Below, piece after piece: positions 29,196 to 38,976 of a stretch of DNA of 64,000 nt. The DNA lies in assembly GCF_014837175.1 (NCBI RefSeq), contig NZ_JACYFR010000003.1, positions 124,001-188,000 on the forward strand, given 5' to 3'. Each line of letters begins with the position of its first letter. Position 1 is the stretch's first letter. The position numbers and the translations under genes were made by a program. Below the pieces are notes generated by a model, which was given only the letters and a program-made list of their open reading frames with translations, searched no databases and was not told the origin of the DNA. The stretch comes from Cellulomonas sp. JH27-2. GTDB taxonomy: Bacteria > Actinomycetota > Actinomycetes > Actinomycetales > Cellulomonadaceae.

Positions 29196-32100
29196 ATGCT
29201 GCGACGGTTTGGCATCCGCGCCAAGGTGATGGCGGTTCTCGCCGTCCCCATGATCGTGCTGCTTGTCGCCGGGGTGTACATCTCGTACGGCGCGGTGCAG
29301 AAGTACCAGGACGCGAGCGCGGCCCAGGCCGTCATCAAGACGCTCGACGCGTACAAGCCGCTGTCGGCCGCGATCGAGAACGAGCGCGTCGTCACGATCA
29401 CCGGTGGGTCGAAGGAGGAGGTCGCCGCGGCGCGTGCGGCCACCGACAAGGCGCTGTCCGAGGTCCGCGACGTCACCAAGGACCTCGACCTGGGGAACTT
29501 CCCGCCCACCGTCGTCAGGCACTTCACGGACGTGCAGGAGAGCTACAACACCAACCTCCCGGACGCCCGCGCGGCTGCCGACAACGGCCTGGCCGGCAAC
29601 GTCGCCTACAACTACGCCGCCATCACCACCGGTGAGCTCGACCTCGTCGACGAGATCGGCCAGGTCCTGACGGACCGCGAGGTCGGCGCCTCGATCAGTG
29701 CCTTCGGCCAGATCCAGCTGCTGTCGAACCGGCTGATCTCCGAGATGATCAACGGTCTGCAGGAGCACGCTGGGGACTCGGTCACCACCCTGACCGGTGC
29801 CACCTACCAGGCGGCGGTGAACGCCACCGAGCAGGCGCGCAGCGGTGCGACCCTCGCCCTCAACCGCCTCGACTCCGACATCGAGCTCCCCGCCGGTGAC
29901 CCGACGTCGCGCTTCACCCAGCAGCGACTGCGCCTGACGTCCGGCAGCCAGACGCTGGTGAACCAGCTCGTGCCCGAGGAGTACCTCGCCGAGGTCCAGG
30001 CCCAGCAGGAGCACTTCGTCTCGACGAGCGACCAGGTGCTCGCCCAGTCGCAGAAGCTGGCCGCCGCCGACGTGTCCAGCGCCCGCTCCACCGCACTGCT
30101 CACGATCGCCATCGTGATCGCGGCCGCCATCCTGTCGCTGCTCTTCGCCCTCTTCGTCGCCCGGACCATCGTCACCCCGCTGCGTCGCCTGACCTCGGCA
30201 GCCTCGAACGTCCGTGAGCAGCTGCCTCGCCTCGTCGAGCAGGTGGCCACCCCTGGCGAGGGCCCCGAGATCACCATCGCGCCCATCCCCGTGACGTCCA
30301 TGGACGAGGTCGGCCGACTGGCCGCCGCGTTCAACTCGGTGAACGCCACGACCGTCTCGGTCGCCCAGGAGCAGGCCGCCCTGCGTGGCTCCATCGCTGA
30401 GATGTTCGTCAACGTCGCCCGTCGCGACCAGGTCCTCCTCAACCGCCAGCTGTCGTTCATCGACTCGCTCGAGCGTTCCGAGGAGGACCCGAGCACGCTG
30501 GCCAACCTGTTCCGCCTGGACCACCTCGCCACGCGAATGCGTCGTAACGCGGAGTCCCTCCTGGTGCTCGCCGGCATCGACTCCGGTCGTCGCCTGCGCG
30601 ACGCCATGCCGCTGTCGGACGTCATCCGTACCGCCTCCTCGGAGATCGAGCAGTACGACCGCGTCGAGCTGGACCTGCAGACCGACCCCCACATGCTGGG
30701 CTTCAACGCCCTCGGTGCCGCCCACCTGCTGGCCGAGCTCCTCGAGAACGCCACGGTGTTCTCGGAGCCGGAGACGCCGGTCACGGTCTCGACGGGCATC
30801 AACGGCCAGTTCGTCGCCGTCCGCATCGTCGACCACGGTCTGGGCATGACGGACGCCGAGATCGAGGCAGCCAATGTCAAGATCGCGTCCACGGGCGCCG
30901 GCGACATGCTCGGCGCCCAGCGCCTGGGCCTGTTCGTCGTGGGCCGCATCGCCCAGCGCCTCGGCGCCGCGGTGCAGCTCGCCAAGTCGACCACCGGCAC
31001 CGGCACCGAGACGACCGTCCTGTTCCCCGCCCACCTCTTCGCCGTCAACGAGACGTCGATGTACGGCTCCGTGCCGGACTCGGCCGCCGAGCTCACGGCG
31101 ATCGTCGAGGCCGAGGCGCCCGTCGCGGAGGAGGTGAACCTGGCCGCGCTCACCGACGGTGAGACGTCGCTGGGTCTGCCGCGTCGCCGCCGTGGCGAGG
31201 GCGAGGAGCCGTCGGCCGACTCGGCCCCGATCCCGGTGCCCAGCATCGCGGGCATGCCGACCCGTCCCCGCAAGACGTTCGACGAGGACAACCTCGTCCT
31301 GCCCGACGCGCCCGACGGCAACCTGTCCGCCGACTTCTCCTCGGCCACCGCGTCCGACTGGTCGCCGGCCACCGTGGCCCCGGGGGCCGGTGGGCTGCCC
31401 AGCCGTACCCGTGCCGGAACGTCCGCGTGGCAGAACCCCGACGAGGCGCCCGCCGCCTCCGCGGCACCGGCGTCGCCTGCAGCTCGCGCGGGTCTGTTCT
31501 CCGGCTTCCGTGGTCGCTCCGCGGCCGACGAGGCCGAGACCGGCACCGAGTCTGCCCCCGCTGACAACGTCCGTGCCCCGTGGATGGGCCTGGGTGGCGC
31601 GCACGCCGCACCCGAGGCGCCCATCGTGGTGCCCGGTCTGGCGGACGACGACGACGAGCCGTGGGTGCCGACGTCGCACGACGAGGTCGCGCAGACGCCT
31701 GTGGTCGCCGAGCCTGCTGCTGAGTGGGCGGGGCCTGAGGTTGCCGAGCCGGCTGCCGAGTGGACGACGCCTGAGGTTGCTGAGCCTGCTGAGTGGGCGG
31801 CGCCTGAGGTTGCTGAGCCGGCTGCTGAGTGGGCGGCGCCTGAGGTTGCTGAGCCTGCTGCTGAGTGGGCGGCTCCTGAGGTTGCTGAGCCTGCTGCTGA
31901 GTGGGCGGCGCCTGAGGTTGCTGAGCCTGCCGCCGAGTGGACGACGCCTGAGGTTGCTGAGCCTGCCGCCGAGTGGACGGCTCCTGAGGTCGCCGCACCC
32001 GTCGCCGAGTGGACGACGCCTGAGGTGGCCGAGCCCGCCGAGCAGTGGACCGCTCCTGAGGTCGCCGCACCCGTCGCCGAGTGGACCGCGCCCGAGGTGC

Positions 32101-33608
32101 CCGAGCCCGCCGAGCAGTGGACGGCCCCTGAGGTCGCTGAGCCCGCTGCTGAGTGGACCGCGCCCGAGGTGGCCGAGCCTGCTGCCGAGTGGACGGCGCC
32201 CGAGGTGGCCGAGCCCGCCGAGCAGTGGACCGCACCCGAGGTCGCTGCTCCGGTCGTCGCGCCCACCCGCGCATTCACGTCCTACAGCGGCTACTCGGGC
32301 TGGACGGCCCGCCGTGCCGCCGCGCAGCCGGAGGACGCCGACTTCGAGCGCACGCTCGACGAGGCGCGCGCCTGGCACACCGGTGCGATCGAGACGGTGC
32401 CGGAGCCCGCTGCCGAGCCCGTCGCAGAGGCCTCGGTCGTCGAGGCTCCGCTGGACGCTGCCCCGGCATGGCCGATCCCGACGTGGGACTCCACGCCGAG
32501 CTGGGCCGACGAGACGCCCGCGCCGGCGGACGAGCCCGTGGTCGAGGAGCCGGTGGCCGAGCAGGCCGCGCCGGTCCAGGACGAGCCCGTCGCCGCGCCG
32601 GTCGCCGAGGAGCCCGCCTGGGCGCCCACGACGCCCGCGTGGGCCGACCACAACCAGGTCCCGGCCCTCGTCGAGGACGACGCCACGCAGCTGTTCACTC
32701 CGGTCGAGGCAACTGCGGCCGTCGAGCCGCTCGTCACGCGTCGCTCGGTCACGAGCGTCGAGGACGTCGAGCAGCCCGTCGAGCAGAACGTCGCGCAGCC
32801 TGCGGAGCAGGCCGCCCCCGTGTTCGAGGAGCAGGCTTCCCCGGAGGCGCCGGCGTTCGCCCAGCAGTGGGCGCCCACGTCGGTCGGCACGGCGCAGGCG
32901 CCGGAGGGCTTCGCGGACGTCGTCGCCCCCGCGGGCACCGACCGTGGCAAGAAGCGCTGGGGCCTGTTTGGGCGCCGCAAGTCCGACGAGGTCGTCGAGC
33001 AGCCCGCCGCGCAGGCTCCCGTCACGCCGGACCCGGTGGTGCGGTCGTCGGCCTGGGCCCAGCCCGCCGCACCCGCGGTGGAGGAGCCCGCCCAGCAGCA
33101 GTCCGCGCCGAGCCCGGCGTGGGCCGGCGGCTGGAACGCCCCCGCCGCACCCGAGGCCGCACCTGTTGCCCCGCCCGCTGCCGCCGCCCCCGCGGCGCAG
33201 CCCTCGTGGACCGCACCGGAGTGGGCCGCCCGGCCCGCGGCCGGTGGAGCCGCACCGCTGTCGTCGGTTCCCACCCCGTCGTTGCCGCCGTCGGTGGCGC
33301 CGCGGATCGGGACGCTGGACGACGACGTCGCGGCGATGCTCGCGCTCCGCTCCGACATCCAGGAGCAGGCGCTGTCGGAGCTCAGCCAGCTCTCGGCCTA
33401 CCGTCCGAGCACGGTGGCCCAGTCCGAGCGCCTCACCAAGCGTGTCCCGACGTCCGTGCCGGCGTCGACGCTCGGAACCGAGGAGTCCGCCACACCTGTG
33501 CAGCGCGACGCCGCCGAGCTGCGGTCTCGGCTGTCCAACTTCCAGTCGGGTACCTCACGCGGCCGTCGTGCTGCGGGAGACTCGGCGGAGCAGAGCAACA
33601 ACTCATGA
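29196..33608 (+). CDS. cvnA: Conservon sensor histidine kinase-like protein CvnA
   Basis: 1470 residues, unusually long. TM1 (about 9-30), an extracytoplasmic nitrate/nitrite-sensor-type (NIT) helical domain (about 31-298), TM2 (about 300-325), HAMP-like linker, a dimerisation helix with LDHLATRMRR (about H443), then a HATPase domain (N-box ELLENA about 514-519, DHGLGM, RLGLFVVGRIAQRLGA). Residues from about 650 on are disordered, Pro/Ala/Glu-rich, with about 15 tandem PEVAEPAAEW-type repeats (about 836-1025). The last 60 residues (IGTLDDDVAAMLALRSDIQ) look folded. ATG 29196 follows GAAGGAAGGGA. First gene of cvnABCD; CvnA usually senses an unknown signal and acts through CvnD. Confidence 0.92.
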   Translation: MLRRFGIRAKVMAVLAVPMIVLLVAGVYISYGAVQKYQDASAAQAVIKTLDAYKPLSAAIENERVVTITGGSKEEVAAARAATDKALSEVRDVTKDLDLGNFPPTVVRHFTDVQESYNTNLPDARAAADNGLAGNVAYNYAAITTGELDLVDEIGQVLTDREVGASISAFGQIQLLSNRLISEMINGLQEHAGDSVTTLTGATYQAAVNATEQARSGATLALNRLDSDIELPAGDPTSRFTQQRLRLTSGSQTLVNQLVPEEYLAEVQAQQEHFVSTSDQVLAQSQKLAAADVSSARSTALLTIAIVIAAAILSLLFALFVARTIVTPLRRLTSAASNVREQLPRLVEQVATPGEGPEITIAPIPVTSMDEVGRLAAAFNSVNATTVSVAQEQAALRGSIAEMFVNVARRDQVLLNRQLSFIDSLERSEEDPSTLANLFRLDHLATRMRRNAESLLVLAGIDSGRRLRDAMPLSDVIRTASSEIEQYDRVELDLQTDPHMLGFNALGAAHLLAELLENATVFSEPETPVTVSTGINGQFVAVRIVDHGLGMTDAEIEAANVKIASTGAGDMLGAQRLGLFVVGRIAQRLGAAVQLAKSTTGTGTETTVLFPAHLFAVNETSMYGSVPDSAAELTAIVEAEAPVAEEVNLAALTDGETSLGLPRRRRGEGEEPSADSAPIPVPSIAGMPTRPRKTFDEDNLVLPDAPDGNLSADFSSATASDWSPATVAPGAGGLPSRTRAGTSAWQNPDEAPAASAAPASPAARAGLFSGFRGRSAADEAETGTESAPADNVRAPWMGLGGAHAAPEAPIVVPGLADDDDEPWVPTSHDEVAQTPVVAEPAAEWAGPEVAEPAAEWTTPEVAEPAEWAAPEVAEPAAEWAAPEVAEPAAEWAAPEVAEPAAEWAAPEVAEPAAEWTTPEVAEPAAEWTAPEVAAPVAEWTTPEVAEPAEQWTAPEVAAPVAEWTAPEVPEPAEQWTAPEVAEPAAEWTAPEVAEPAAEWTAPEVAEPAEQWTAPEVAAPVVAPTRAFTSYSGYSGWTARRAAAQPEDADFERTLDEARAWHTGAIETVPEPAAEPVAEASVVEAPLDAAPAWPIPTWDSTPSWADETPAPADEPVVEEPVAEQAAPVQDEPVAAPVAEEPAWAPTTPAWADHNQVPALVEDDATQLFTPVEATAAVEPLVTRRSVTSVEDVEQPVEQNVAQPAEQAAPVFEEQASPEAPAFAQQWAPTSVGTAQAPEGFADVVAPAGTDRGKKRWGLFGRRKSDEVVEQPAAQAPVTPDPVVRSSAWAQPAAPAVEEPAQQQSAPSPAWAGGWNAPAAPEAAPVAPPAAAAPAAQPSWTAPEWAARPAAGGAAPLSSVPTPSLPPSVAPRIGTLDDDVAAMLALRSDIQEQALSELSQLSAYRPSTVAQSERLTKRVPTSVPASTLGTEESATPVQRDAAELRSRLSNFQSGTSRGRRAAGDSAEQSNNS
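31701..32265 (+). repeat. Tandem 33/36-bp coding repeats in cvnA
   Basis: About 15 units encoding [W]-[TA][TA]-PEVAEPAAE in 12-residue steps, a few of 11. The 5' units are near identical in DNA (GAGTGGGCGGCGCCTGAGGT-like), while the 3' units use different codons and variants (AAPVAE, AEPAEQ). This suggests recent expansion at the 5' side and an older 3' side. The repeats stay in frame. Confidence 0.9.
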
Positions 33609-33681
33609 TTCGCCCAACCGCCGCCTCCACCACGGAGACGTCTGAAACCGCAGTCATCGACTGCACCAGCAAGGAGGAAGT

Positions 33682-34131
33682 GTGACCGCGCTCAGCACCG
33701 AGGCAGCCAACTTCGGCTGGCTCCTGGACAACTTCGTCCGGACCGTGCCCGGCACTCGCCACACACTCGTGGTGTCGGCGGATGGCCTTTTGATGGCGAT
33801 GTCCGAGCAGCTCGACCGCACCAGCGGCGACCAGCTCGCAGCCATCGTGTCCGGCATGTCGAGCCTGACCCGCGGGGCTTCGCGGCAGCTGCGTGCGGGG
33901 GAGGTGCGTCAGGCGATCATCGAGATGGACAACTTGTTCCTCTTCCTCATGAGCGTCTCGAACGGCTCCGTCCTCGCCGTGGTGGCCGAGTCGACCTGCG
34001 ACGTCGGGCTCATCGGCTACGAGATGGCGATGCTCGTCTCTCGCACCGAGGCGACGCTGACCCCGCAGCTCATCTCCGAGATGCGCGGCCAGCTCCCCGT
34101 CGACGGTGCGGTCCGGGCACCGGTCGCCTGA
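33682..34131 (+). CDS. cvnB: Roadblock/LC7 domain protein CvnB
   Basis: 149 residues; a small roadblock-fold protein (FGWLLDNFVRTVPGTRHTLVVSADGLLMAMSE) as in MglB. In conservons CvnB sits with CvnC and CvnD under CvnA and probably modulates the GTPase. GTG start at 33682 with AAGGAGG 8 nt upstream. Second gene of the operon; 73 bp from cvnA and 13 bp from cvnC. Confidence 0.93.
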   Translation: MTALSTEAANFGWLLDNFVRTVPGTRHTLVVSADGLLMAMSEQLDRTSGDQLAAIVSGMSSLTRGASRQLRAGEVRQAIIEMDNLFLFLMSVSNGSVLAVVAESTCDVGLIGYEMAMLVSRTEATLTPQLISEMRGQLPVDGAVRAPVA

Positions 34132-34144
34132 ACAGGACCGCCCC

Positions 34145-34522
34145 ATGAGTGAGCACATCGAGTACGAGGCCAGAACGGTCCGGCCCTACGCCGTGACCGG
34201 TGGCCGCGTGCGCTCGGCGCGCTCCGACCTGCCTCTCGAGGCGCTGGTCGAAGCACTGCCGGACGCCGTGGGCAGTCATGGTCTGACACCCGAGAAGCGC
34301 GCGATCGTGCAGCACGCCGCGCACGACTACATCTCCGTCGCCGAGCTCTCGGCGCTGCTTCACCTGCCGCTCGGCGTGATCCGGATCCTCGTGTCCGACA
34401 TGGCCGACCAGCAGCTTGTGCGTGTGCACACCTCACAGCCGGTCGAGGTCAACACCGGTGAGTCCCCCGCCCTGTCCCTGAGCGTGCTGGAGAGTGTTCT
34501 CAATGGCATTTCCGCCCTCTGA
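34145..34522 (+). CDS. cvnC: DUF742 protein CvnC
   Basis: 125 residues with the DUF742 pattern VRPYAVTGGRVRS at the start and a winged-helix-like body (YISVAELSALLHLPLGVIRILVSDMADQQLV). Third conservon component, thought to connect CvnA/B with the GTPase; direct DNA binding has not been read from this sequence. Its 3' end overlaps the next gene by 20 bp. Confidence 0.93.
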   Translation: MSEHIEYEARTVRPYAVTGGRVRSARSDLPLEALVEALPDAVGSHGLTPEKRAIVQHAAHDYISVAELSALLHLPLGVIRILVSDMADQQLVRVHTSQPVEVNTGESPALSLSVLESVLNGISAL

Positions 34523-35114
34523 CGCCGCGGTGGCCGCTCCGGCCGGTGCCGCCGCGTCTGTTGCCCCCACCACCGTCAAGATCGTCGTCGCCGGCGGGTT
34601 CGCCGTCGGCAAGACGACCTTCATCGGGTCCATCTCGGACATCGAGCCTCTGAACACCGAGGCCGCGATGACCGAGCACTCGGTCGGCGTCGACGACGCC
34701 GGCGGTGTGTCGGACCGCAAGACCACCACCACGGTGGCGATGGACTTCGGTCGCATCGCCCTGCCGGGGTCGCTGTGGCTGTACCTGTTCGGCACGCCCG
34801 GCCAGGACCGCTTCCTGTTCATGTGGGACGACCTGGTCCGCGGCGCCATCGGTGCCGTCGTCCTGGTCGACACCGACCGCCTGGACCAGTGCTTCCCGGC
34901 CGTGGACTACTTCGAGAGCCGTGGCATCCCGTTCGTCGTGGGCGTCAACTGCTTCGACGGCGTCGCCAAGCACCAGCTCGAGGACGTCCGCGAGGCGCTC
35001 GCCATCCCGGCGCACGTCCCGGTGCTCTACACGGACGCGCGTTCGCGCGCGGCCACCAAGCAGGCCCTCATCTCGCTCGTGCAGCTCGCCATGGAGCGTC
35101 TGCGCAACCGCTGA
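34503..35114 (+). CDS. cvnD: Conservon small GTPase CvnD
   Basis: 203 residues, Ras-like GTP-binding protein of the conservon type. Walker A GGFAVGKTTFIGSIS (about 29-43), switch region with TTTVAMDFGRI, G3 in FGTPGQDRF; the guanine-specificity G4 appears as NCFDG in place of NKxD, typical of CvnD. Start ATG 34503 overlaps cvnC; a GTG at 34494 is possible. Expected to cycle between GDP and GTP under control of the upstream proteins. The strong hairpin at 35123 closes the operon. Confidence 0.93.
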   Translation: MAFPPSDAAVAAPAGAAASVAPTTVKIVVAGGFAVGKTTFIGSISDIEPLNTEAAMTEHSVGVDDAGGVSDRKTTTTVAMDFGRIALPGSLWLYLFGTPGQDRFLFMWDDLVRGAIGAVVLVDTDRLDQCFPAVDYFESRGIPFVVGVNCFDGVAKHQLEDVREALAIPAHVPVLYTDARSRAATKQALISLVQLAMERLRNR

Positions 35115-35122
35115 GTCCTGCT

Positions 35123-35169
35123 CACGCCGACGGCCGGCCCCCATCGTCGGGGGACCGGCCGTCGGCGTG
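35123..35169 (+). terminator. Terminator of the conservon operon
   Basis: About 20-bp GC stem with one bulged base (arms from CACGCCGACGGCC to GGCCGTCGGCGTG) and a 6-nt loop, 8 nt after the cvnD stop. No T-run, as is common in this group. Confidence 0.75.
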
Positions 35170-35201
35170 TGCGGACGGCGGCGATGCCGCATGATCGGCG
35201 C

Positions 35202-35594
35202 ATGACCGATCTGCTGAACCTCGGTTCCGAGGACTTCGTCTCCCTGACCACGTTCCGTCGCTCCGGCGAGGGGGTGCCGACGACCGTGTGGGTGGTGCGC
35301 GACGACGACCACCTGCTGGTGACGACGCCCGGCGGCAGCGGGAAGGTGAAGCGGCTGCGCAACGACCCGCGGGTGACGGTCCGGCCCAGCACGCGCACGG
35401 GCAAGGTGGCCGAGGACGCGCCGACAGGTGCGGGCACGGCCGAGCTGCGCACCGACGAGGCGACGAGCGCCCGCGCGAACGCGCTCTTCCGCGCCAAGTA
35501 CGGCTGGCAGTTCCGGATCGCGCTGTGGTTCGAGCGCCGTGGGGAGAAGCGCGGCAAGCCGGGGCGTGTGATCGTGCGCATCGCCCCGGCTTGA
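35202..35594 (+). CDS. PPOX-class F420-dependent oxidoreductase
   Basis: 130 residues with the split-barrel flavin/F420 fold: TTFRRSGEGVPTTVWVV, VTTPGGSGKVKRLRNDPRVTV. This family uses deazaflavin F420 or FMN to reduce varied substrates. Start ATG 35202 is preferred; upstream in-frame ATGs at 35169 and 35184 fall in the cvn terminator. Stands alone after the conservon. Confidence 0.85.
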   Translation: MTDLLNLGSEDFVSLTTFRRSGEGVPTTVWVVRDDDHLLVTTPGGSGKVKRLRNDPRVTVRPSTRTGKVAEDAPTGAGTAELRTDEATSARANALFRAKYGWQFRIALWFERRGEKRGKPGRVIVRIAPA

Positions 35595-35627
35595 GCGCCG
35601 GTCCGCGCGTGCCGGGTCGGCCGCCGG

Positions 35628-36089
35628 TCAGGCCCAGCTGAGCAGCGGCTCCCCGGCGGTCACGGTGTCACCAGGCCGAACCAGTAGCGTGACGTCGTCA
35701 GGCGGCGCCTCCAGCCCCACGACCGGGCACACGGCCGACCGGCCTCCGGCGGCCACGTCGTCGGGATCCCAGCTGACGATCACCTGGCCGGCCTCCACCA
35801 GGTCACCCTCCGCCGCGTGCAGCTCGAAGCCCGAGCCGCCCAGCTCGACTGTGTCGATGCCCAGGTGGACGAGCACGGCGCGACCGTCGCCGTGCTGGAC
35901 GACGAACGCGTGCGGGTGCAGCTTGAGCAGCGCGCCCGCGACCGGGGCGATGACCTGCGAACGCGGTTCGCGCGAGGGGTCCAGGGCGAGGCCGGGTCCG
36001 ACGAGCTCGGCGGAGAACACAGGGTCAGGCACGTCGCCGAGGCCCAGGACCTGGCCGGTGACCGGGGCGAGCACGGTCAGTGCGCCCAT
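35628..36089 (-). CDS. crr: PTS IIA component (Crr type)
   Basis: Accepts phosphate from HPr and passes it to IIB. 153 residues, glucose-family IIA. The active His is in VLVHLGIDTV (about H75) with the partner His in LKLHPHAF (about H60). Ends the minus-strand set regulator-IIB-IIB-IIA. The ATG overlaps the IIB stop by one base (TGATG), so translation is coupled. May also signal carbon status, as in other bacteria. Confidence 0.94.
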   Translation of the reverse strand: MGALTVLAPVTGQVLGLGDVPDPVFSAELVGPGLALDPSREPRSQVIAPVAGALLKLHPHAFVVQHGDGRAVLVHLGIDTVELGGSGFELHAAEGDLVEAGQVIVSWDPDDVAAGGRSAVCPVVGLEAPPDDVTLLVRPGDTVTAGEPLLSWA

Positions 36090-36319
36090 CAGCGCAGGTC
36101 CTCGATGTCGGACGCGAGGGTGTCGGCCTCGGGCCCGACGACGACCTGTACGGCCACCCCGGAGCGGACCACGGCGATCGCGCCGGCCGCCTTGAGGGCG
36201 CGCTCGTCGACGAGCGACGCGTCCGCCACCTCGATCCGCAGCCGGGTGATGCACGGCTCGAGGTCGAGGACGTTGTCGTCCCCTCCGAGCGCCGTCAGGA
36301 TCTGCTCTGCCTTGCTCAT
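36089..36319 (-). CDS. PTS IIB component, copy 1
   Basis: 76 residues, stand-alone IIB of the glucose/N-acetylglucosamine family. The phosphocysteine lies in LEPCITRLR (about C23). Transfers phosphate from IIA to incoming sugar through IIC at the membrane. Sits 31 bp after a paralogous IIB gene (36351) and overlaps crr. Confidence 0.93.
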   Translation of the reverse strand: MSKAEQILTALGGDDNVLDLEPCITRLRIEVADASLVDERALKAAGAIAVVRSGVAVQVVVGPEADTLASDIEDLR

Positions 36320-36350
36320 GCGGTGGGCCCCTCTCCTGCGAAAAGACTGG

Positions 36351-36596
36351 TCACATCAGCTCGTCGAGATCGGTCGCGATCAGGTCCACGTGCGGCCCGA
36401 CGACCACCTGGACCACCCGGCCCGAGATCATCACCCCGAACGCGCCGGCCGCCCGCAGCCCGGCCGCGTCCACGCGGCTCGCGTCGCGGACCAGCGAGCG
36501 CAGCCGCGTGGTGCACGGCTCGATCTCGTCGATGTTGTCGACACCTCCCAGCGCGGCCAGGATCGCTGTCGCCTGATCTTTGCCCTGTGGCTTCAT
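36351..36596 (-). CDS. PTS IIB component, copy 2
   Basis: 81 residues, paralogous to the IIB at 36089: phosphocysteine in IEPCTTRLR (about C28), and the ends VVQVVVGPHVDLIATDLDEL and VAVQVVVGPEADTLASDIEDL correspond. Both copies keep the active site, so both may work with the one IIC or with a second IIC elsewhere. The ATG overlaps the stop of the GntR regulator gene (ATGA), giving coupling. Confidence 0.92.
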   Translation of the reverse strand: MKPQGKDQATAILAALGGVDNIDEIEPCTTRLRSLVRDASRVDAAGLRAAGAFGVMISGRVVQVVVGPHVDLIATDLDELM

Positions 36597-37414
36597 CGCC
36601 GTCCTCCCGGTGCTGCAGTCACGTCGTCGGCGCCGGCGGTCGCCGGTCCGGGGGTGGTGGTGGCCGCGGCGTCGCGGCGGCGAGGGACGAGCGTGGGTCG
36701 CGGCGCGCGCAGCGGGACCCAGACGCTGTACCGGTCGGCGCGGTAGCTCGCGCGGGAGAACATGACGGCGCCGTCGACGGAGTACGTGCGGCGCTCGGCG
36801 CGGAGCACGGCCCGGGCGTCCGCGAGGCCCAGCAGCGACGCCTCGGTGTCGGTCGCGTCGCCGGCGGCGAGCGTGTCCTCGCCCCACTCGGGGGCCAGGC
36901 CGCGGGCTCGCAGCGCGTCGTACATGCTCGCCGGGGCGCCGTCGTCGAACAGGTCGGGGGCCTGCGCGACGGGCACCCAGACCTGCTCGATGCAGATGGG
37001 GGCGCCGTCGGCACTGCGGACGCGGTACAGGAAGTGCACCTTGTCGCCCGGCTCGATCTCCAGCGCGGTCGCGACGTCCGGGGTCGCCGCGACGGTCTGC
37101 GCGGTCAGCACGGTGGTGGCGGGTTCGAGGCCGCGGCGGCGCATCTCCTCGCCGAACGTCGTCAGACGCATCTCGAAGTCGATGCGCTGCGGCGCGACGA
37201 ACGTGCCGCGTCCCTGCTCGCGGACCAGGACACCCTCGGTGACCAGGGCGTCGACGGCCTGGCGGACGGTCATCCGGGACAGGCCGAACTGCTGGCTCAG
37301 GTGACGCTCGGACGGGATCGCGTCGCCGACGGCGAGCTCCTGCGCAACGAGGCCCGCCAGGTGGTCGCGCACCACGAGGTACTTGTGCGCGCTGCCCTGC
37401 TCGGCCTCGTCCAT
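36593..37414 (-). CDS. GntR/UTRA regulator, DasR-like
   Basis: 273 residues. N-terminal winged helix (HLSQQFGLSRMTVRQAVDAL, about 38-57) and a UTRA effector domain (about 90-235) of the HutC/DasR group that binds amino-sugar phosphates. The C-terminal 40 residues are a disordered Ala/Thr/Pro tail. GGTCTAGACC-type sites, the DasR operator core, lie in its own upstream region and ahead of ptsH, so it very likely represses the PTS genes. Named DasR-like because orthology cannot be tested here. Confidence 0.88.
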   Translation of the reverse strand: MDEAEQGSAHKYLVVRDHLAGLVAQELAVGDAIPSERHLSQQFGLSRMTVRQAVDALVTEGVLVREQGRGTFVAPQRIDFEMRLTTFGEEMRRRGLEPATTVLTAQTVAATPDVATALEIEPGDKVHFLYRVRSADGAPICIEQVWVPVAQAPDLFDDGAPASMYDALRARGLAPEWGEDTLAAGDATDTEASLLGLADARAVLRAERRTYSVDGAVMFSRASYRADRYSVWVPLRAPRPTLVPRRRDAAATTTPGPATAGADDVTAAPGGRR

Positions 37415-37530
37415 GGCGCCTCACTCCCTCGTGTCGTGGCCGCGTCGACTTCTCGCCGTCGTCGGCCCCTCCAGCCTTGCGTCCGGGACGTCCGATCCGC
37501 ACTGGTCGGAACGTGACCCTTGACACATCA

Positions 37531-37571
37531 TGAGGTCTAGACCACTCTGCTCGCAACTGGCCTAGACCAGG
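37531..37571. promoter_or_regulatory. Two dre-like operators between regulator and IIC genes
   Basis: TGAGGTCTAGACCACT (37531-37546) and ACTGGCCTAGACCAGG (37556-37571) each resemble the DasR consensus ACTGGTCTAGACCAST, centre to centre 25 bp. TTGACA at 37520-37525 just upstream is a possible -35 for the IIC gene, so bound regulator would block it. The 194-bp gap serves both divergent directions. Confidence 0.8.
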
Positions 37572-37608
37572 AACCCCCAGCACGTCGTCGACACCCGAGG
37601 AGTGCTCC

Positions 37609-38972
<1,364 letters not shown>

Positions 38973-38976
<4 letters not shown>

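Noticed and set aside
31701..32265. Repeat array considered as CRISPR
   Set aside because: Units are coding, in frame, contiguous and without unique spacers.
29804..32278. 824-codon minus-strand frame with GAVHSAAGSATS-type repeats opposite cvnA
   Set aside because: It is the reverse reading of the PEVAEPAAEW repeat tract; cvnA has clear domains and a ribosome site, this frame has neither.
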